64,000 nt of DNA from Henckelia pumila (taxonomy: Eukaryota; Streptophyta; Magnoliopsida; Lamiales; Gesneriaceae), in NCBI RefSeq assembly GCF_033568475.1, contig NC_133121.1:71514277-71578276 (forward strand), in the 5' to 3' direction. Positions within the stretch are counted from its first letter, which is position 1. The number at the start of each line of letters is the position of its first letter. A program made the position numbers and the translations under genes. A model generated the notes under the pieces. That model worked only from the letters and a program-made list of their open reading frames with translations, was not told the origin of the DNA and made no database searches. Shown in pieces: positions 11,980 to 24,099 of this stretch.

Positions 11980-12660
11980 ACCGGCTAAATTTTTGAACGC
12001 TTGTCAATCTCCATTATAAATACTTGAAGAGTAAGAAAATTATGGGCTGGCTAAACTCCTGAATCTTTGAATCATCAAGCATACAAGCGTTCTAAAATCT
12101 TACACAATATTAATACTCAAGAAAAGAACCAGACTGACTACTTCAACCTGCTATCACACATTTATTGTTATACCAGATCAAATTCAGTGATCAAATTCGT
12201 GATACTTAGTTACCTTATAAGATCATTTTAACATTAAATTTTGTGTTGTTACTCTAATCAGAAAGTGATCTGATTTTGAGATTGTATTTCTAAGAGTTTC
12301 AGTCAAGGGTTTATTAGATTGGTTTGTGCAAACAGTTGTATAAATCAAATTTTTAGAGTGGAAATCCTTCTGGAAACAGAAAAAAGAGAGACATAGAAGT
12401 TTTAGCTTCGAACTTTCATACAAAATACTCGTGTCATTACTTTTATTTTCTGTTATATACTTTCTTTCTGCCTCAGCTATATATTTCAATTTAGTAAGTG
12501 ATATATTTTTTTGCCTCACCAGATCAGTTATCACAAGCAAATTTTGTTAAGAAATATTTTTGACAATCAAGATGGTAACTCAGCTCAGTTGTTAGACAAG
12601 TTTTTGAAAATATTTAAAGTCTATATTCACCCCTCTCTACACACATATCCGATCTTAACA
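11980..12660 (+). repeat. Second truncated copia-type LTR
   Basis: A TATA box (TATAAAT, 12015-12021) lies about 645 bp before the end ACACATATCCGATCTTAACA at 12660. The ending matches that of the LTR at 11927 apart from a few bases. These are probably two related but separate insertions, or one rearranged element. No pol sequence is present nearby. Confidence 0.5.
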
Positions 12661-13572
12661 ATGTTAAAATTGAAGTTGGTTGTAGAAAGCCCAATGAAGT
12701 TGCACCAAAGATCCATGATGGCCATTTCAAGGAATATGATATTTGCTCTAATGATAATAATGGGAAGGGAGATGCAGATTTTGCTGGTAAATGTTTTAAT
12801 TTGAAGGTAAGTTATGATGGAGATGTGGTATTTGATGAATTGATAAAGTTAGTTGTGGAGGAAGTGGGAGGTGACAAAGATGAAACTGGTGGTGATAGCA
12901 ACATTTGAGATAATATCAATCCTGGCATAGAAGTTGGATGCAACAAATTAACATGGATAAGGTGGTGGTGGATATAATGAGATTAGTACATCAGAAGAGT
13001 TGAAAATTTATATAAAACATGATTGATTGCGAGGAGTGTCATTACATGAGTTCACCAACTGAGGAAGAGAAAATATCCAATGTTTATGACCCCACCTACT
13101 AGCACATCAAAATGAAATAGGAAGTGTTTGGTGCATGAAAAGAAAGTTGTAGTTGAGAAAGTGGATTTGTTAATTTGAATAACACTGCTTGAGTTATTAA
13201 TTTATTTTATTTTATATATTAAATTGACCAATCATATTATTTATGGATTTAATATAGTTTATTATTATTACACTTTTCATGCAGGACGATGCATCTATAG
13301 ATGTTGTTGGTATCAGTTCGCCTATCATAGAGGAAATATTGAATGAATATCGTGGTGGACGTGATTATTCTGGTCATGAACATATTTTAGTGAGGATAGA
13401 AATATCATAGAGACATTTTTGAGTGATGATAGTATTGGATAGCATGTGTATTTTTTGCTTGTTCATTTTGATTATTTCCTTATAGTTTTTTTTATGAAGT
13501 CTATTATATGATGATGAAGTAGAGTTGTTTGGGAGAGAATTGGTGGTTTTGTAGATAGAGCTCAACTTTTAT
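12661..13572 (+). pseudogene. Unrecognised degenerate coding remnant
   Basis: An open frame without its own start runs 12663-12908 (begins VKIEVGCRKPNEVAPKIHDG, acidic C-terminal part). Another possible exon-like stretch at 13284-13410 begins DDASIDVVGISSPIIEE and ends in stops. The sequence between is AT-rich and intron-like. I do not recognise the protein. The solo LTR at 13573 interrupts whatever gene this was, and its continuation would start at 21873. A MULE- or Ulp1-type transposon gene is one guess; nothing seen proves it. Confidence 0.3.
13568..13572. repeat. Probable target-site duplication (TTTAT) of the nested solo LTR
   Basis: TTTAT precedes TGTAGTTACCC. The sequence following the reconstructed right end (21873-21877) is GTTAT, four of five bases identical. 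The mismatch is consistent with age. Confidence 0.55.
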
Positions 13573-14178
13573 TGTAGTTACCCAGTATAGATCAACTACC
13601 AACTAGCAGTCTTGAGTATGCAATTTGCTTAATATAAAACACTTATTAACAAGAGAGTTTATTGCAAAAACTTAAAAACCTATTATAAAATAAACCGACG
13701 GAATACAACCGGTACTAGAAACCCAAATATATTTTCCCATGCATATTTACATCATACAACTGACTGCAGGTACATATACTTCCTGCAACTCCTAGTGCTG
13801 CATGTAACCTTGTCTCGATCAACTCGCTTCGTCCAACCTGAGACCTATCCCATGGAATGTGGTGTCCAAGATAACACCATGGATATGAGCGACTAACTCC
13901 CAGTATGTAAATATGAGTACAAAACACTAATATGATGTATGAAGAGTGAGATGATTGCGGGGTGAGCGTTCAACTACCAATTCCTGCTTAGACTAGTTGC
14001 CAATTATTATGTAATACCATCTGGGAATCCAACCACTGGGTAACTCACACACTCGTCTAGACCACCATAGTATCAGTCTCCATAAATTGCAGTAACTCTC
14101 GGTTTCAGAAAGTATAAATAGGTGTAGGACTGAGCGATCCTACGGGAAAGGCTATCTTGAAGGAGATACGGCTTAACG

Positions 14179-17100
14179 TGTAGCGCCTAAAATCCAATCT
14201 ACTAAATCGCATGCATAAAACTAAATAAATATTATGAGAATTATTTTTATGTTTAATTGATTTAAATTCTTTATTTGAATGCAAATTATTTGTTTTAATA
14301 ATTTTAAAGGTTTAAGCTTGCTTATTTAAATAATTTTAAATGTCCAAATTATTTATTTAAAATGACATAAGTTTATCGGTTAGTTATGTAAATGATTTTA
14401 GCTGTCTAGCTTAATTATTTAAATGTTATTGATTGTCCAAGTTATTTTAAAGATTTTTAATTCCGCTTGTTCATTTATTTAAATTATTTTTAAATTTTCA
14501 GCTATTTTATTTAAATTATTTTAATCGCTCCGTTTATTATTTAAATATTTTATTTATCAACGTGACATCAAAATATTTAATTATTGATTTTAAATAATTC
14601 TTGAGTTTTGTGGTTTCAGGGCCAACGAAGGGAGCCGAGGATGTCGAGGCATCTTTTAATTAAAAATTTTTAAATCCTCAAAAATTGAGGAAGGTAGATA
14701 AAGATTTATTTTAAGGATTTTCGAGTAGCCATAATTATTTTTATGAAATTGTAGAGTTTATTTTATTACTTTCCAAAAATTGTATTTTTAAACTCGGATA
14801 GATGATATTATCCTTTCATCTAGCAATTTTCAAATGTAATGGAGATTTAATTAATTTTAGTGAGAGCAGTGTAAAAGTTGTAAAAGTCTAGTAGCAACTC
14901 TTTAAGTTTTAAAGTAGCAACTTTTAAACTCATATCTACACACACAAATAAATACTCACACACTTAATTCAAGCAAAATATGTAAACCCTACCCAAATGA
15001 AATTCCTTAACTCTCCCCCCCCCCCCTCGGTGCGCCGCCCCTTTCCCTCATTTCTTCAACCTTCACGTCGAATCCTTCCCCCTCCACCGCAGCGCCGCCG
15101 CCGCCCCTCCCTCTCGCAGGCCGGAGTCCACCTTCAACTCAAGGGCAAGCTTCTCTCCATCTTATCCCTCTCCCAGCTCGGTTTTGGGTAATATTTTTGT
15201 GTTTAAGGCAAGTAAAATTCTCCTTTTGTTGCACCATTTAAGCCTACTATGTGTGTTTGCCATGTTATAGTCGTAATTCGAATTTTTCCACCTTTGGAGA
15301 TAGGGTTTCAAAATTTCAGCATGTTCTTGGCTGAATTTTTATGTAAATTAGAGATTTCCATGTTGTATTAAGTTGATATTGAGTTATATTTCGAGCTACG
15401 TGATTATTTTTCATTGTTGTGTATGGTGTTGGAAATTTTGAAGTTTTTTTGTGGCCATTTTTCTAGCGATTTCTAAAATTATGTGGTGATGGTCTAGGAA
15501 CTGCCCTAGATATGAATTTAGTCTTGTTTTGGTGTGTTTTAGTGGTGTATCGATGGTGGTTGAGGTGTCTTTGAGGGATGGTCGTGAGGGAGGCTTGAGA
15601 GTACATTATTGGACTTGATTCCTTGTGTGATGGCTTGAGCTAGGATTGAGAGGGAAGCCTTCGGCCTAGGCTGGTTCGGGTCTTGAGAAGAGTCAAGTGA
15701 AGTCCCATGGTGTTGTGTAGGGTGGTCATAGGCTAGTGGTGAAGGATAAGTTTGATAAGTGTTGTCGGTGACAAATTGAAGTCGTGCAGATTTTTGGAGC
15801 GATGCATAGGGCTGCTGGCATTTAGTTCAACTGGGTGGTTCGGGCGGCTAGGGCTAGGTGTGGATTGCTCCTAGGTCGAGTCTAGGATGTGAGTGTCCAG
15901 TCGGTTAAAGTTGGAGTCGGTTCGGACAAGGGATGGCTAAGTTAGGAATGAATTGGTGTCGGGTGGTCAGTGCAAAAATTTTACGGGTTGTAAGGGGCTG
16001 CCCAAGTGTTGTAAGTTGTGGGATGGTCTAGTGAGCTTTGGGAGTTAAGGGCTGGTCTTTTTGTTATTTCCGGGGGTGTAGGAGATGCAGGTTCAAGCGG
16101 GAGTCAATTCGTTGAAGGATGGGTTAGCCTAAGGGCCGTACGGGACGGTCGCCCGTAACGAGCCTAAGTTGGGAAAATTTTAGAGTCAAGGGTTAAGTTC
16201 ATATTCTTAGGAACATCCATGTACATCACTTATTTTTCTCCATTTAAATCATGTTATTTTTCTTGGTGTCGAGTTTTAAAAGGTGTTATTTCAAAGGAAG
16301 TTTGATGTAAGAATGAGTCAAAGTGAAAGTTTGAGGTTGAGGCAAGAAAATTTTTTGAATGAGGAGAATTGATTGTGATTATTGACGTTCAATGTTGAGA
16401 CGGGGGATTACTCGGTTTAATTTCCAAACGAGGTGTATTGTGGAGTCGAGAGACATCTCGATTTCCTTACCAAAATAGGGGTATTCTGGATTTGGGAGAA
16501 ATCTCGATTTCCTTGCCAAAGAGGGGTATTGTGGAGTTGGGAGAATTCTCGATTTTCTTTCCAATTGAGGGGAAATGTGGAGCCGAGAGAAATATTGGTT
16601 TTCTTGCCGGCATAGTACTATAGCTATAGATTGATCAGTCGAACGAGGATCACAATCAAATATCTAAATTCACAGAAAAATGATTCAAGTTTAAGTTCAA
16701 GTTGAGTGAGTTGTTTGCATGTGATCTCTTTAAAGTTCAAGTCTTATTTACTTTAATTCAAAGAATATTTTTGGGTCAAAGTTTCAAATTAGTTCACTAC
16801 AACTATGTTAAAGGTGTGTGCATGTATTTAGTAGTATTTGTTATCAAGGATTTTTCTTGTTGAGTCTTTAGACTCACTACGCTTATATGGTGCAGATGAG
16901 CAGGTCGATGGTAAGATTGAGGGGCGGGACTCTGGAGTGGATTGCGATGCAGGCGTGGCACATCCCTCCGACCTATGATAGCTTTTCGCCAATATGTTAT
17001 CTTTTTATGTAGAATTTAACGTCATATATTTTATTTAAAGTTCATAAGTCAATTTAGAAAATTGTAGAAACAGTTTAAATTATTGATTAATATTTTTATG

Positions 17101-17331
17101 TTATGATTAAATTTGTCAGTTTAAATTTGAAGTTTTTTTATCCATAATTTCCGTATTTCAAATTTTTAATGTTTCATTGTTTACCGTTATTTATGAAAAT
17201 GTTTATGTCGGTGAATAGTAATATGGGTTATTATTGACCTGTAGAGCTCGAGTTAAAAATTTTATTTTCCGCGTTTATTTATTTTAAAATTTTAGAATTT
17301 AGATTCGAAAAAAATAATTAGAGTCGTTTTA
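14179..17331 (+). mobile_element. Long LTR (probable solo LTR) inserted in the gypsy solo LTR
   Basis: This 3,153 bp insertion starts TGTAGCGCC. It is bounded by TAACG on the left and AAACG on the right, four of five bases shared. It holds no pol sequence. Typical LTR content is visible: AT-rich U3, a C-rich leader with a C-run at 15007-15017, and near the right a block TTAGACTCACTACGCTTA (16869-16886) followed by GGTGCAGATGAG. A parallel of that block occurs at 61381-61433 in another long LTR here. The right terminus does not end in a clear CA, so the boundary is within a few bases. The small open frame at 14997-15191 is a product of the C-rich leader. Confidence 0.6.
16430..16613. repeat. 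Four imperfect ~46 bp tandem repeats
   Basis: Units begin near 16430, 16478, 16525 and 16570. Each contains GTATT.TGGA, GAGA..TCTCGATTTCC and TTGCCAA variants. The repeat lies inside the long LTR and keeps frames open on both strands, which explains the short spurious ORFs there. Confidence 0.7.
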
Positions 17332-17759
17332 AAACGTTTATGTTCACACGCAGTATGTATGAAAAGCTTAAAACATGTATCATGACACATAAATGAAACA
17401 AATAAGCATGCATTCTCGGCTTGTAATCTCAGTCAATACTTACGTACCTCTAGGTGATAGATCAAGTACAGTCTAGGTCTAGGTACCAAGCCTACAGTCA
17501 AGTAATTATCATATCACTAAAAATGATTTTAAAAGTATTAACTAAGATAACAGATACTCCTATATCTAAATAGGATTTTCGGATCATACCATCGTCCATT
17601 GTCAGCCCGTTGATGTCGATGACCTAATTTCTACTCACAAATTGATGCTAATCCAAAAGAACCTCACTATTATCGTCGGTCCCTCTTATTTAGGCTAAAT
17701 CAAGAAGGAAATTAGTGAATTAGTGACTAAAATGGGCGTCAGAAGCCCCTATTTATAGG

Positions 17760-18130
17760 CGGAGTTTGGATGCTTTGAATTGGGGTTTGGATGTCCAAAC
17801 ATTGCATGATAGCCACGTATCTGGCTGGCTAGGTTCGGACCTTCCGAACTCTGCATGAAATTTTTGAGTCATAATGGTTCGGACACCTAAGGCAAAGCTG
17901 GTGTGGACTAGGATCGGACCTTTCGATCAGGTGTTCGGAACTTTCGAAGTGACCCTATGGTTCCGAACTCAACATGCTGAATTCGTTGCTTTCGAAGTGG
18001 TGGTTCTGATCTTCTAAACTGAGTTCGGACCTTTCGAACTACCCTGCTTCCGAACTTGTAACATGCACAGTTCGGTGCTTCCGAATTATAGTTCGGATCT
18101 TTAGAACTCTTCGGTTGTTCCAAAGTCCAG
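17760..18130 (-). promoter_or_regulatory. U3 array of GTTCGGA..TTCCGAA palindromes (solo LTR)
   Basis: About ten copies of GTTCGGACCTTTCGAAC-type near-palindromes lie upstream, on the minus strand, of the TATA box at 17749-17758. The core differs from the 2754-10329 LTRs (GTTCGGA..CGAAC instead of GATCGGA..CGATC), but spacing and position are the same. Confidence 0.55.
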
Positions 18131-18170
18131 AATTTATAGTTTAAGTCCAAATAATCCCTGGATTTGTTTG

Positions 18171-18175
18171 CTTAG
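18171..18175. repeat. Target-site duplication CTTAG (left)
   Basis: It abuts TGTAATGCC and is repeated exactly at 21811-21815 after CTCCACA. Confidence 0.8.
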
Positions 18176-19520
18176 TGTAATGCCAAAAAAATATTTAAAT
18201 TAAAAATTTATGGAATATTAGATCTAAATTCCGAGTTTCAGAAATTTAGGAACTAAATTGAAGTTTTTGAGTTTGACCAGGGACTAAACTGCGATTTTGG
18301 CTTTGAATACTTTTGGACCAAATCAACTTAAGTTTTTTTGGTCAATTGCTTTCTCCATTTCAGCCGAGAGAAGAAGGGAGATTTCAGAAGCAAGAGCTTC
18401 ACGCCATTTTCGTTTCTTCAAGCTCAGATCCGACTTCTTCCACCGTTAGATTTTAAAGATAGTCCCATATTTGGAATCCCAGAGCCGAGGGATACGTTAT
18501 ATGTAAGTTTGGTAAAATTCTACCAAGTTTCATATTTTGGATTGTGTTGGATTTGAGATTTGAGTTTATAAATATGTTCTTGAGCTTATTGATATGGTAT
18601 ATCTAAGACGGTTTAAGAAAATACCATCGTTTGAGCATGTTTATTATTTTTTGAAGCATTTTTCAAAAAATCCTAGATTTTGTTGAAGGATGATTTCGAA
18701 ACTTCGGTGAATTATTTGTGATGTTTTGGAGTTGTTATTGAGTTGATTTTGATGTTGAGATTTTGGAGATATCCGATTTCTAGTCGTTATGCCGTCGGTT
18801 TGATTTTGAAAAGAGTCGTTGATATATTGTTGAGCCGAGAGAAATTGAGAAATGATTTTGGTATTTTATTATCTATTTCAGATTTGATTTGAGTTGATTT
18901 GGTTCAAGTTTGCAAGAGTTGAGTTGTTGAGAATTTCGGTCGAGGTAGGTTTGGTTTTATGTATTTTAGAATGCCAAGTTGATCGAATGGATTTTTATTT
19001 GAGTTTGGTTGTATTGTGTAGTTTTTCAGAATTTGAGAGTTGCGTTTGGAATATTTGAAGGTATGAGCAGACAATGAAAGAATGAGTTTGAATCCTCGAG
19101 ATGGATTGACATTTCCTGAATATCTTAAAACCACACATTTAATTGCTTATATGTTATGTGTGTAATTTATTTGATTCATGAGATTTAACAAATAACATGA
19201 GTTATTTTCTTGATTATAGCTCGATGATTATCGACATTTACATTCATGCTATTTATATGAATCAAAGATTTGATATATGAGATGAAATGATGAGATTGAT
19301 CAGAGTTTTAGATATATTTGAATTACATCATCTCATTCATATTGAGCCAAATTCCTTTGAGATTTGATGGAAGAATTGCCTTTATTGCAGCGGACGTTTG
19401 AGTCTATATTTGAGTGACATGGAATGCAGAGAAGCTGCTATGGCCAGAATACTCTATATAGTTGCGCCGAAGTCCGGGGTTGAGAAGCCCAACACCCATC
19501 CCGATTGGGAGAGTAGGTGG

Positions 19521-19549
19521 TTGTGTTGTGTTGTGTTGTGTTGTGTTGT
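19521..19549. repeat. Pentanucleotide microsatellite (TTGTG)n
   Basis: About six units of TTGTG run directly into the TGTAGTAACCCG start of the inner solo LTR, so its exact edge is ambiguous by a few bases. Confidence 0.8.
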
Positions 19550-21248
19550 AGTAACCCGTACCTTGTTTTAAAGTTAATTAAGCCAGATAACTAAAATTGT
19601 GTGTTAAAAATATGTATTAGTAAATATCATATTATAGACGATATTAAAATGCATTTGTGATTTTTATAGCACACAGGAGTTGAAATAATTCAAATCGGAC
19701 AAATAAAATAGTACACACATTTAAATACGTGTACACAGATTATATTGATATATAATATATATATCACGTTAGTCATCACCATCTTCCACCGCTTTCTCTC
19801 TCTTGCGCCGATTTTTCCCTTTCTTTTGTTTAAAAGTTTCTCGCCACTTTAAACGTCTATATCTCCTGCGTTTGTGATCGAGTTTTGGAAACGAGCATAG
19901 TTTTGGAATCCTTGCTTCGAGAGCTAGCCATTGGTACCCATTTTGTACGGTTTCATCGCGTTACCCAGAACCCGAATTCTGACAGCCGCTACCATTTTGC
20001 CACTGTAAATCCGCCACCGGCCGTCGAAACTCAAAAATAAATATACGACTGGAATTCTCGCGACGAGAGCTAGTTATTGATACCGATTTTGCAAGGTTTT
20101 GAGCGCCACCCACAGGACCCAATTTCGACAACCGCCACCTTCTCGCCGTCGTTCAGCCGTTGCCGGTTGCCGAAACGCAAAACCAAATATACAGTTGGAA
20201 TTGCCTCAACAAGGGATAGCTAGTGATACCTATATTGTAAGGTTTTCTCGCGACTCCGATGAACCTGTTTTTCCAGCCGCCGCCGTGCCGCCATTGGTTG
20301 TTGTTGATTAGTTGTTGGGATTTGTTCGAAGCTTTGAGATATAATGTTGAACTTAGGGTTTCGACATCAACGGAGTAAGTACGGATGAATGTATGGTTCG
20401 AGTATCCTATAAAATAAATAGGAGTATTAGTTAGCTTAGTTAAGGCTTCTAGAACATATATAGTGATACAATGAAATCTTGACTGTAGGCTTGGAATCTA
20501 AACTCTGCTAGGCTTGATCTACTATTTGAGGTACGTAAGTACTGACTGAGATAGGCAGCGAGTTTGCATGCTTATGTGTTTCATATTATCTGACATCATG
20601 CATGTTATTGCTTTGAAATATTATGCTGCATGTGCATTTCATATTGAGCTTGTATCTCCTTCGAGATAAGCTAGAGTTGTAGGGAGCTCAGCCCTTGTTA
20701 GGACGTTTGACACTGAGAGTCGCAGTGACCGACGGGTCGAGCGGACTCTAGTGATCTAAGTGACATTTTGATCCACGTCCAGTTAGGAATGAGTGGATAT
20801 ACCCAGTGGTTTGATTTTTCGATGGTACTGCTCATATCCTAGGCACCAGTCTGAGCAGATTCCGATTTGTCTATCCAGATATGATGCCCGTTCATTACAT
20901 TGCATGCATCATATATGTATGTTTGCCCGTACTAGCGTACTGAGCTTTAACGCTCACGTTCAGATATTTTCTGTGTTTTCTGGACACCCCATTCCACGGG
21001 GCAGTTGCAGGTGGTTTATCGTGGACTTGAGTTTGGTTGGTGACCAAGGCTTTGTAGCAGATGCTTCTAGAGGTTTCTATATTAGAGCTTATTTCAGTTA
21101 TTCGATTTGGTTGTATTTTCAGATTTAAATATCTTGGGTTTGTATAGCTGTATTAGTTTCAGCTGTGATTTATCTTTTTATGTTTAATTAAGTTTAATTG
21201 CATGCTTAATTTTTTGATTAGTAGGTGATCACAGAGTGGGTCACAACA
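19547..21248 (+). mobile_element. Gypsy solo LTR, plus strand (innermost of the left nest)
   Basis: It starts TGTAGTAACCCGTACC and ends GTGGGTCACAACA, about 1.70 kb. It is in the opposite orientation to the LTRs at 2754-10329, and matches them in the ACGTAAGTACTGACTGAGAT block near 20533, the CACCCCATTCCACGGGGCAG block near 20986 and the GTAGGTGATCAC end. Flanks TGTGT/TATGT match at four of five bases. The ORFs inside (20099-20311, 20793-21128) are not supported as genes. Confidence 0.7.
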
Positions 21249-21810
21249 TATGTTCTCTTTTCTCCTAGGATCCCTATAGCCGAGATTCAGATTTAATCAA
21301 AAATTGGATAGCCCATAATTCATTGAGCATGAATTTCATTTGAAGATCATTCATTTGAAATTACTTATGAATTTTAGATTATTGTTTTGAAATGCTTAAA
21401 TGCTTATATATGTTTCTGTCATTCATACTGACTTTTATTCTCATCGGTTTTCCGGTTGTTTTTTTGTTTTGTGTGTGTTTATTGCAACAGGTGGTTCAGA
21501 GTCGAGCTTGGGTTTAGCTTTCAAGTCGTTTGAAACACATTTTGGAAAAGATGTCTAACATTTGTATTTGTCTAACATTTTGTATTTTTATCTCGTTTTT
21601 ATGGTGTTTGAAACTCCTTTGATTTTAGGATTTGACAATGCATCGAGATTGCGAGATTCGGGGTTTTGAAGTTTAGAAATCAGAAGAAACAAAAAGAGCA
21701 AAGCAGCAGAAGATTTTCTGCCCAGCCAGAAGCGCTGCTACACTTAAAAAAAATTGCTTTTCCCGGTTTAGTTGCTTGTCGTGTTTTAGATCGAACCCGG
21801 GGTCTCCACA

Positions 21811-21815
21811 CTTAG
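21811..21815. repeat. Target-site duplication CTTAG (right)
   Basis: It is the partner of 18171-18175. The decayed end of the outer gypsy LTR resumes here and finishes near 21872. Confidence 0.8.
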
Positions 21816-21872
21816 TAACCCTTAATCATGTTTAATATTTAATAAACATGGAACATGACACGTTTTACTATA

Positions 21873-23200
21873 GTTATTTTGTTTATTTCAGTATTCCTCG
21901 CGTTCAGATCTTGTTTACACGTATTTTGATATATTAGCCGTAAAACGGCAATGTATGGCATAACAGTTTTTGCATGGATGCTCTTGTGCAGGTTTTTTTT
22001 TCTACATGTCTTTATACCTTTTGACAAACCTTAGTTTTATAACGTATTTATTTTTTATACATAGTCTGACATTCTTGAGTTGCTTGAGGGTGTGAAGAAT
22101 AAAAAGATAAAGGATAATGATTTCAATTCTTTTCTTTCATTGCTTCGTAAAACTATGTTAAAAAATTGATGGAGATCGACCTTGGTGTTCTTTAGCGCTG
22201 CAAATATATATTGTTCCCTATAAATCATAAGAAACAATGGTGCCTATTTTTTTTAAATCTCATTGAAAATACTTTCACTCATGTGAAGGACTCGATGCCT
22301 ACTCCATTTTCCAAAGGTGCTGCAAAAGTTTATGTAATTTTTAATAAGTATATGATAATATTTTCTAATTAATAATTTGTGAATGTAGTGTATGATGTAT
22401 TTAATTATTTGGTTAGGCAAAATTTGTGGTGGGGTATCTTCGTGATGTGCTCCATTGCGAGTATGATAAAGGTGTTGTGTACTCATACAAAGTCGTCAAT
22501 AAGGAGCTGTCATGAGTTGCTGAGTGTTCACATGTTTGTGGGGTGAGTACTATGCAAGTTATGAGCCTGCATTTTATGAATCAAGAAATCAGTTCACTCA
22601 AAACTTTGATTGATTGGGTACACATAACATGACATGCACTTAATAAACAAATTAATTACTAACAAGTTTAATCGAAGTAGTATAATTTCACAGACTTAGA
22701 GTACTTTCCATCTAATCTTTTTATGACATTAATGGTACTTCAGTCTTAGTTACCACGTTATGTGTCTCTTGAATACATTTTTAAGAATTATCACACATTT
22801 TTTTTTTTATAAATGTAGATATCAACGTTCTTCATCAAGTATTTCGATTAAGATGGACGATATATACATAATTCAACATTTTACGGGCAACAAATTTTAT
22901 ATTATTGCAATCAAGACATAGACATGAGAATTCAAAACTAATATCTTGGACGAGGATGGTGAGTTGTAATTTAAATACCAATAATGGTGGAAAACATGGG
23001 TAAGTTATTAAGTCATGCCACCGTATTTGTTGCTTCAATACAAGCTTTAAGCAATATTAATTTCTTTTTATGAATTTATCAACTCGCTCATAACTTTTAT
23101 TAATTCTATACACCGTAACCTGGAATAATTTTAACAAACAAATCGAGTACCATTAAGCTTAATCGAAGTACTATTGCATATCATACTAGTATAATTTCAT
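21873..23200. other. AT-rich degenerate sequence, no recognisable gene
   Basis: This is the continuation of the locus interrupted at 13572. Short exon-like patches are visible on the plus strand at about 22064-22155 (LLEGVKNKKIKDNDFNSFL) and 22415-22500 (YLRDVLHCEYDKGVVYSYK), separated by AT-rich sequence and stops. A phrase near 22670 (AATCGAAGTA) recurs near 23163. I cannot name a family and see no RNA gene or terminal repeat. Confidence 0.3.
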
Positions 23201-23208
23201 ACACTTAG

Positions 23209-23850
23209 TTGACGGGAGAAGTTACGAAAACGATCTCCTATCCATACAAGAAGGGTCTCCTAGCTTGCACCTCAATGTGTATCAAGTTTACACCATCCCC
23301 TTTCCACCACGTCAATACAATCACTTTCAGTCACCCAATGTTGCTCAAAACGAAATGCATTACCTTTGCTTATCAGTTTTTTTTAATTTTTGTGCCAAGC
23401 TCCAATAAAAGCGGTCTATGATCGGAGTGGTTTCAAAGAATGAGCTCTTGCTGTCGGATAAAGGATTCTCCATTCAGTCGTCGTCACGTATCGATCGAGT
23501 GTTCAAATATTTAAAGCTCAGGGGAACGATGGTTACCCCAAGTGAAAAACTCACCCTCACCATGGAAACCTTGTAATGCATAGGAATCTAGGGTCTCTCG
23601 AAACGACCTAGTCTGGTAAAAAGGTCGAGGATATTCCCTCCAAGCTTCTCCTTGTGAAAGCAAATCTCATTAAAATCCCAACTACTAACCAACGTACATA
23701 CTGGAGCTCATGCATACCACTTAATCCGTTCAAGAGATCCCACGACAAGTGCCTAGAGTTTGCATCCGGATTCCCATGCATGGAACCCCTTAAATCTCAA
23801 TGTGGCCCGAAGTGTAATAAAGGTAAAAGGATAGTAATATTGACAGGATC
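23209..23850 (-). pseudogene. L1-type LINE endonuclease remnant
   Basis: On the minus strand, fragments in different frames follow the order of a plant L1-like LINE apurinic endonuclease. They are: a GDFNE-like region followed by EICFHKEKLGG (near 23660), a LDRYVTTTEWRILYP segment (near 23470), SDHRPLLLELG (near 23400; SDH is the conserved C-terminal endonuclease motif), and the linker FRFEQHWV with DCIDVVERGW (near 23310). At least two frame changes and several stops break it, and no reverse transcriptase follows. The short open frame on the plus strand at 23654-23950 is a shadow. Confidence 0.75.
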
Positions 23851-23866
23851 TTTCCACAATAGCGCT

Positions 23867-23868
<2 letters not shown>

Positions 23869-23901
<33 letters not shown>

Positions 23902-23907
23902 CCCCCC
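23869..23907. repeat. Poly-C tract
   Basis: A run of about 30 C, one T and 8 more C lies between the LINE remnant and the gypsy LTR that starts at 23921. Such runs are prone to assembly and sequencing error, so the exact length should not be trusted. Confidence 0.9.
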
Positions 23908-24099
23908 TCTCTTCGTTACATATAGCAACCCAAAATCCCGTTTTACATAACTAAATGGTCAAATATGTTTAGAATGGTAAACATGATTAAATAATTTTAA
24001 TATATAAAATCGGAGTGGAAAATCGACTCCAAGATGTTAAAAAATGTTCTATAGGATATTATTGGTTTGGATTGTTGGAAGCACTGAACTTGTACTAGG

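Larger units (their letters stand above)
18176..21810 (+). mobile_element. Solo LTR (TGTAATGCC...CTCCACA) with its own nested LTR
   Basis: This 3,635 bp insertion has canonical TG...CA ends and an exact CTTAG duplication. Removing the inner LTR at 19547-21248 leaves about 1.9 kb without coding content, consistent with a solo LTR. A leader-like purine/pyrimidine-rich segment lies at 18350-18430. A pentanucleotide run (TTGTG)n at 19521-19546 marks the site where the inner LTR landed. Confidence 0.75.
13573..21872 (-). mobile_element. Gypsy solo LTR (minus), expanded by two nested insertions
   Basis: Three pieces, 13573-14178, 17332-18175 and 21811-21872, align in order with the LTR of the element at 2754-10329. 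They share the TGTAGTTACCC start, the CCCATGGAATGTGGTGTCC block near 13850, the ACGTACCTCTAGG block near 17443, the TATA box (complement of 17749-17758), the CTTAATCATGTTTAA segment and a decayed terminus TTTTACTATA. Their summed length is about 1.5 kb, close to the 1.43-1.45 kb of the related LTRs. No internal region or second LTR is present, so this is a solo LTR left by recombination, later split by 14179-17331 and 18176-21810. Confidence 0.75.

Noticed and set aside
20099..21128. ORFs of 70 and 111 aa
   Set aside because: They fall in the plus-strand gypsy solo LTR at 19547-21248 and contain its R/U5 blocks.
23654..23950. 98-aa plus-strand ORF with a poly-Pro end
   Set aside because: It is the antisense shadow of the LINE endonuclease remnant, extended through the poly-C tract.
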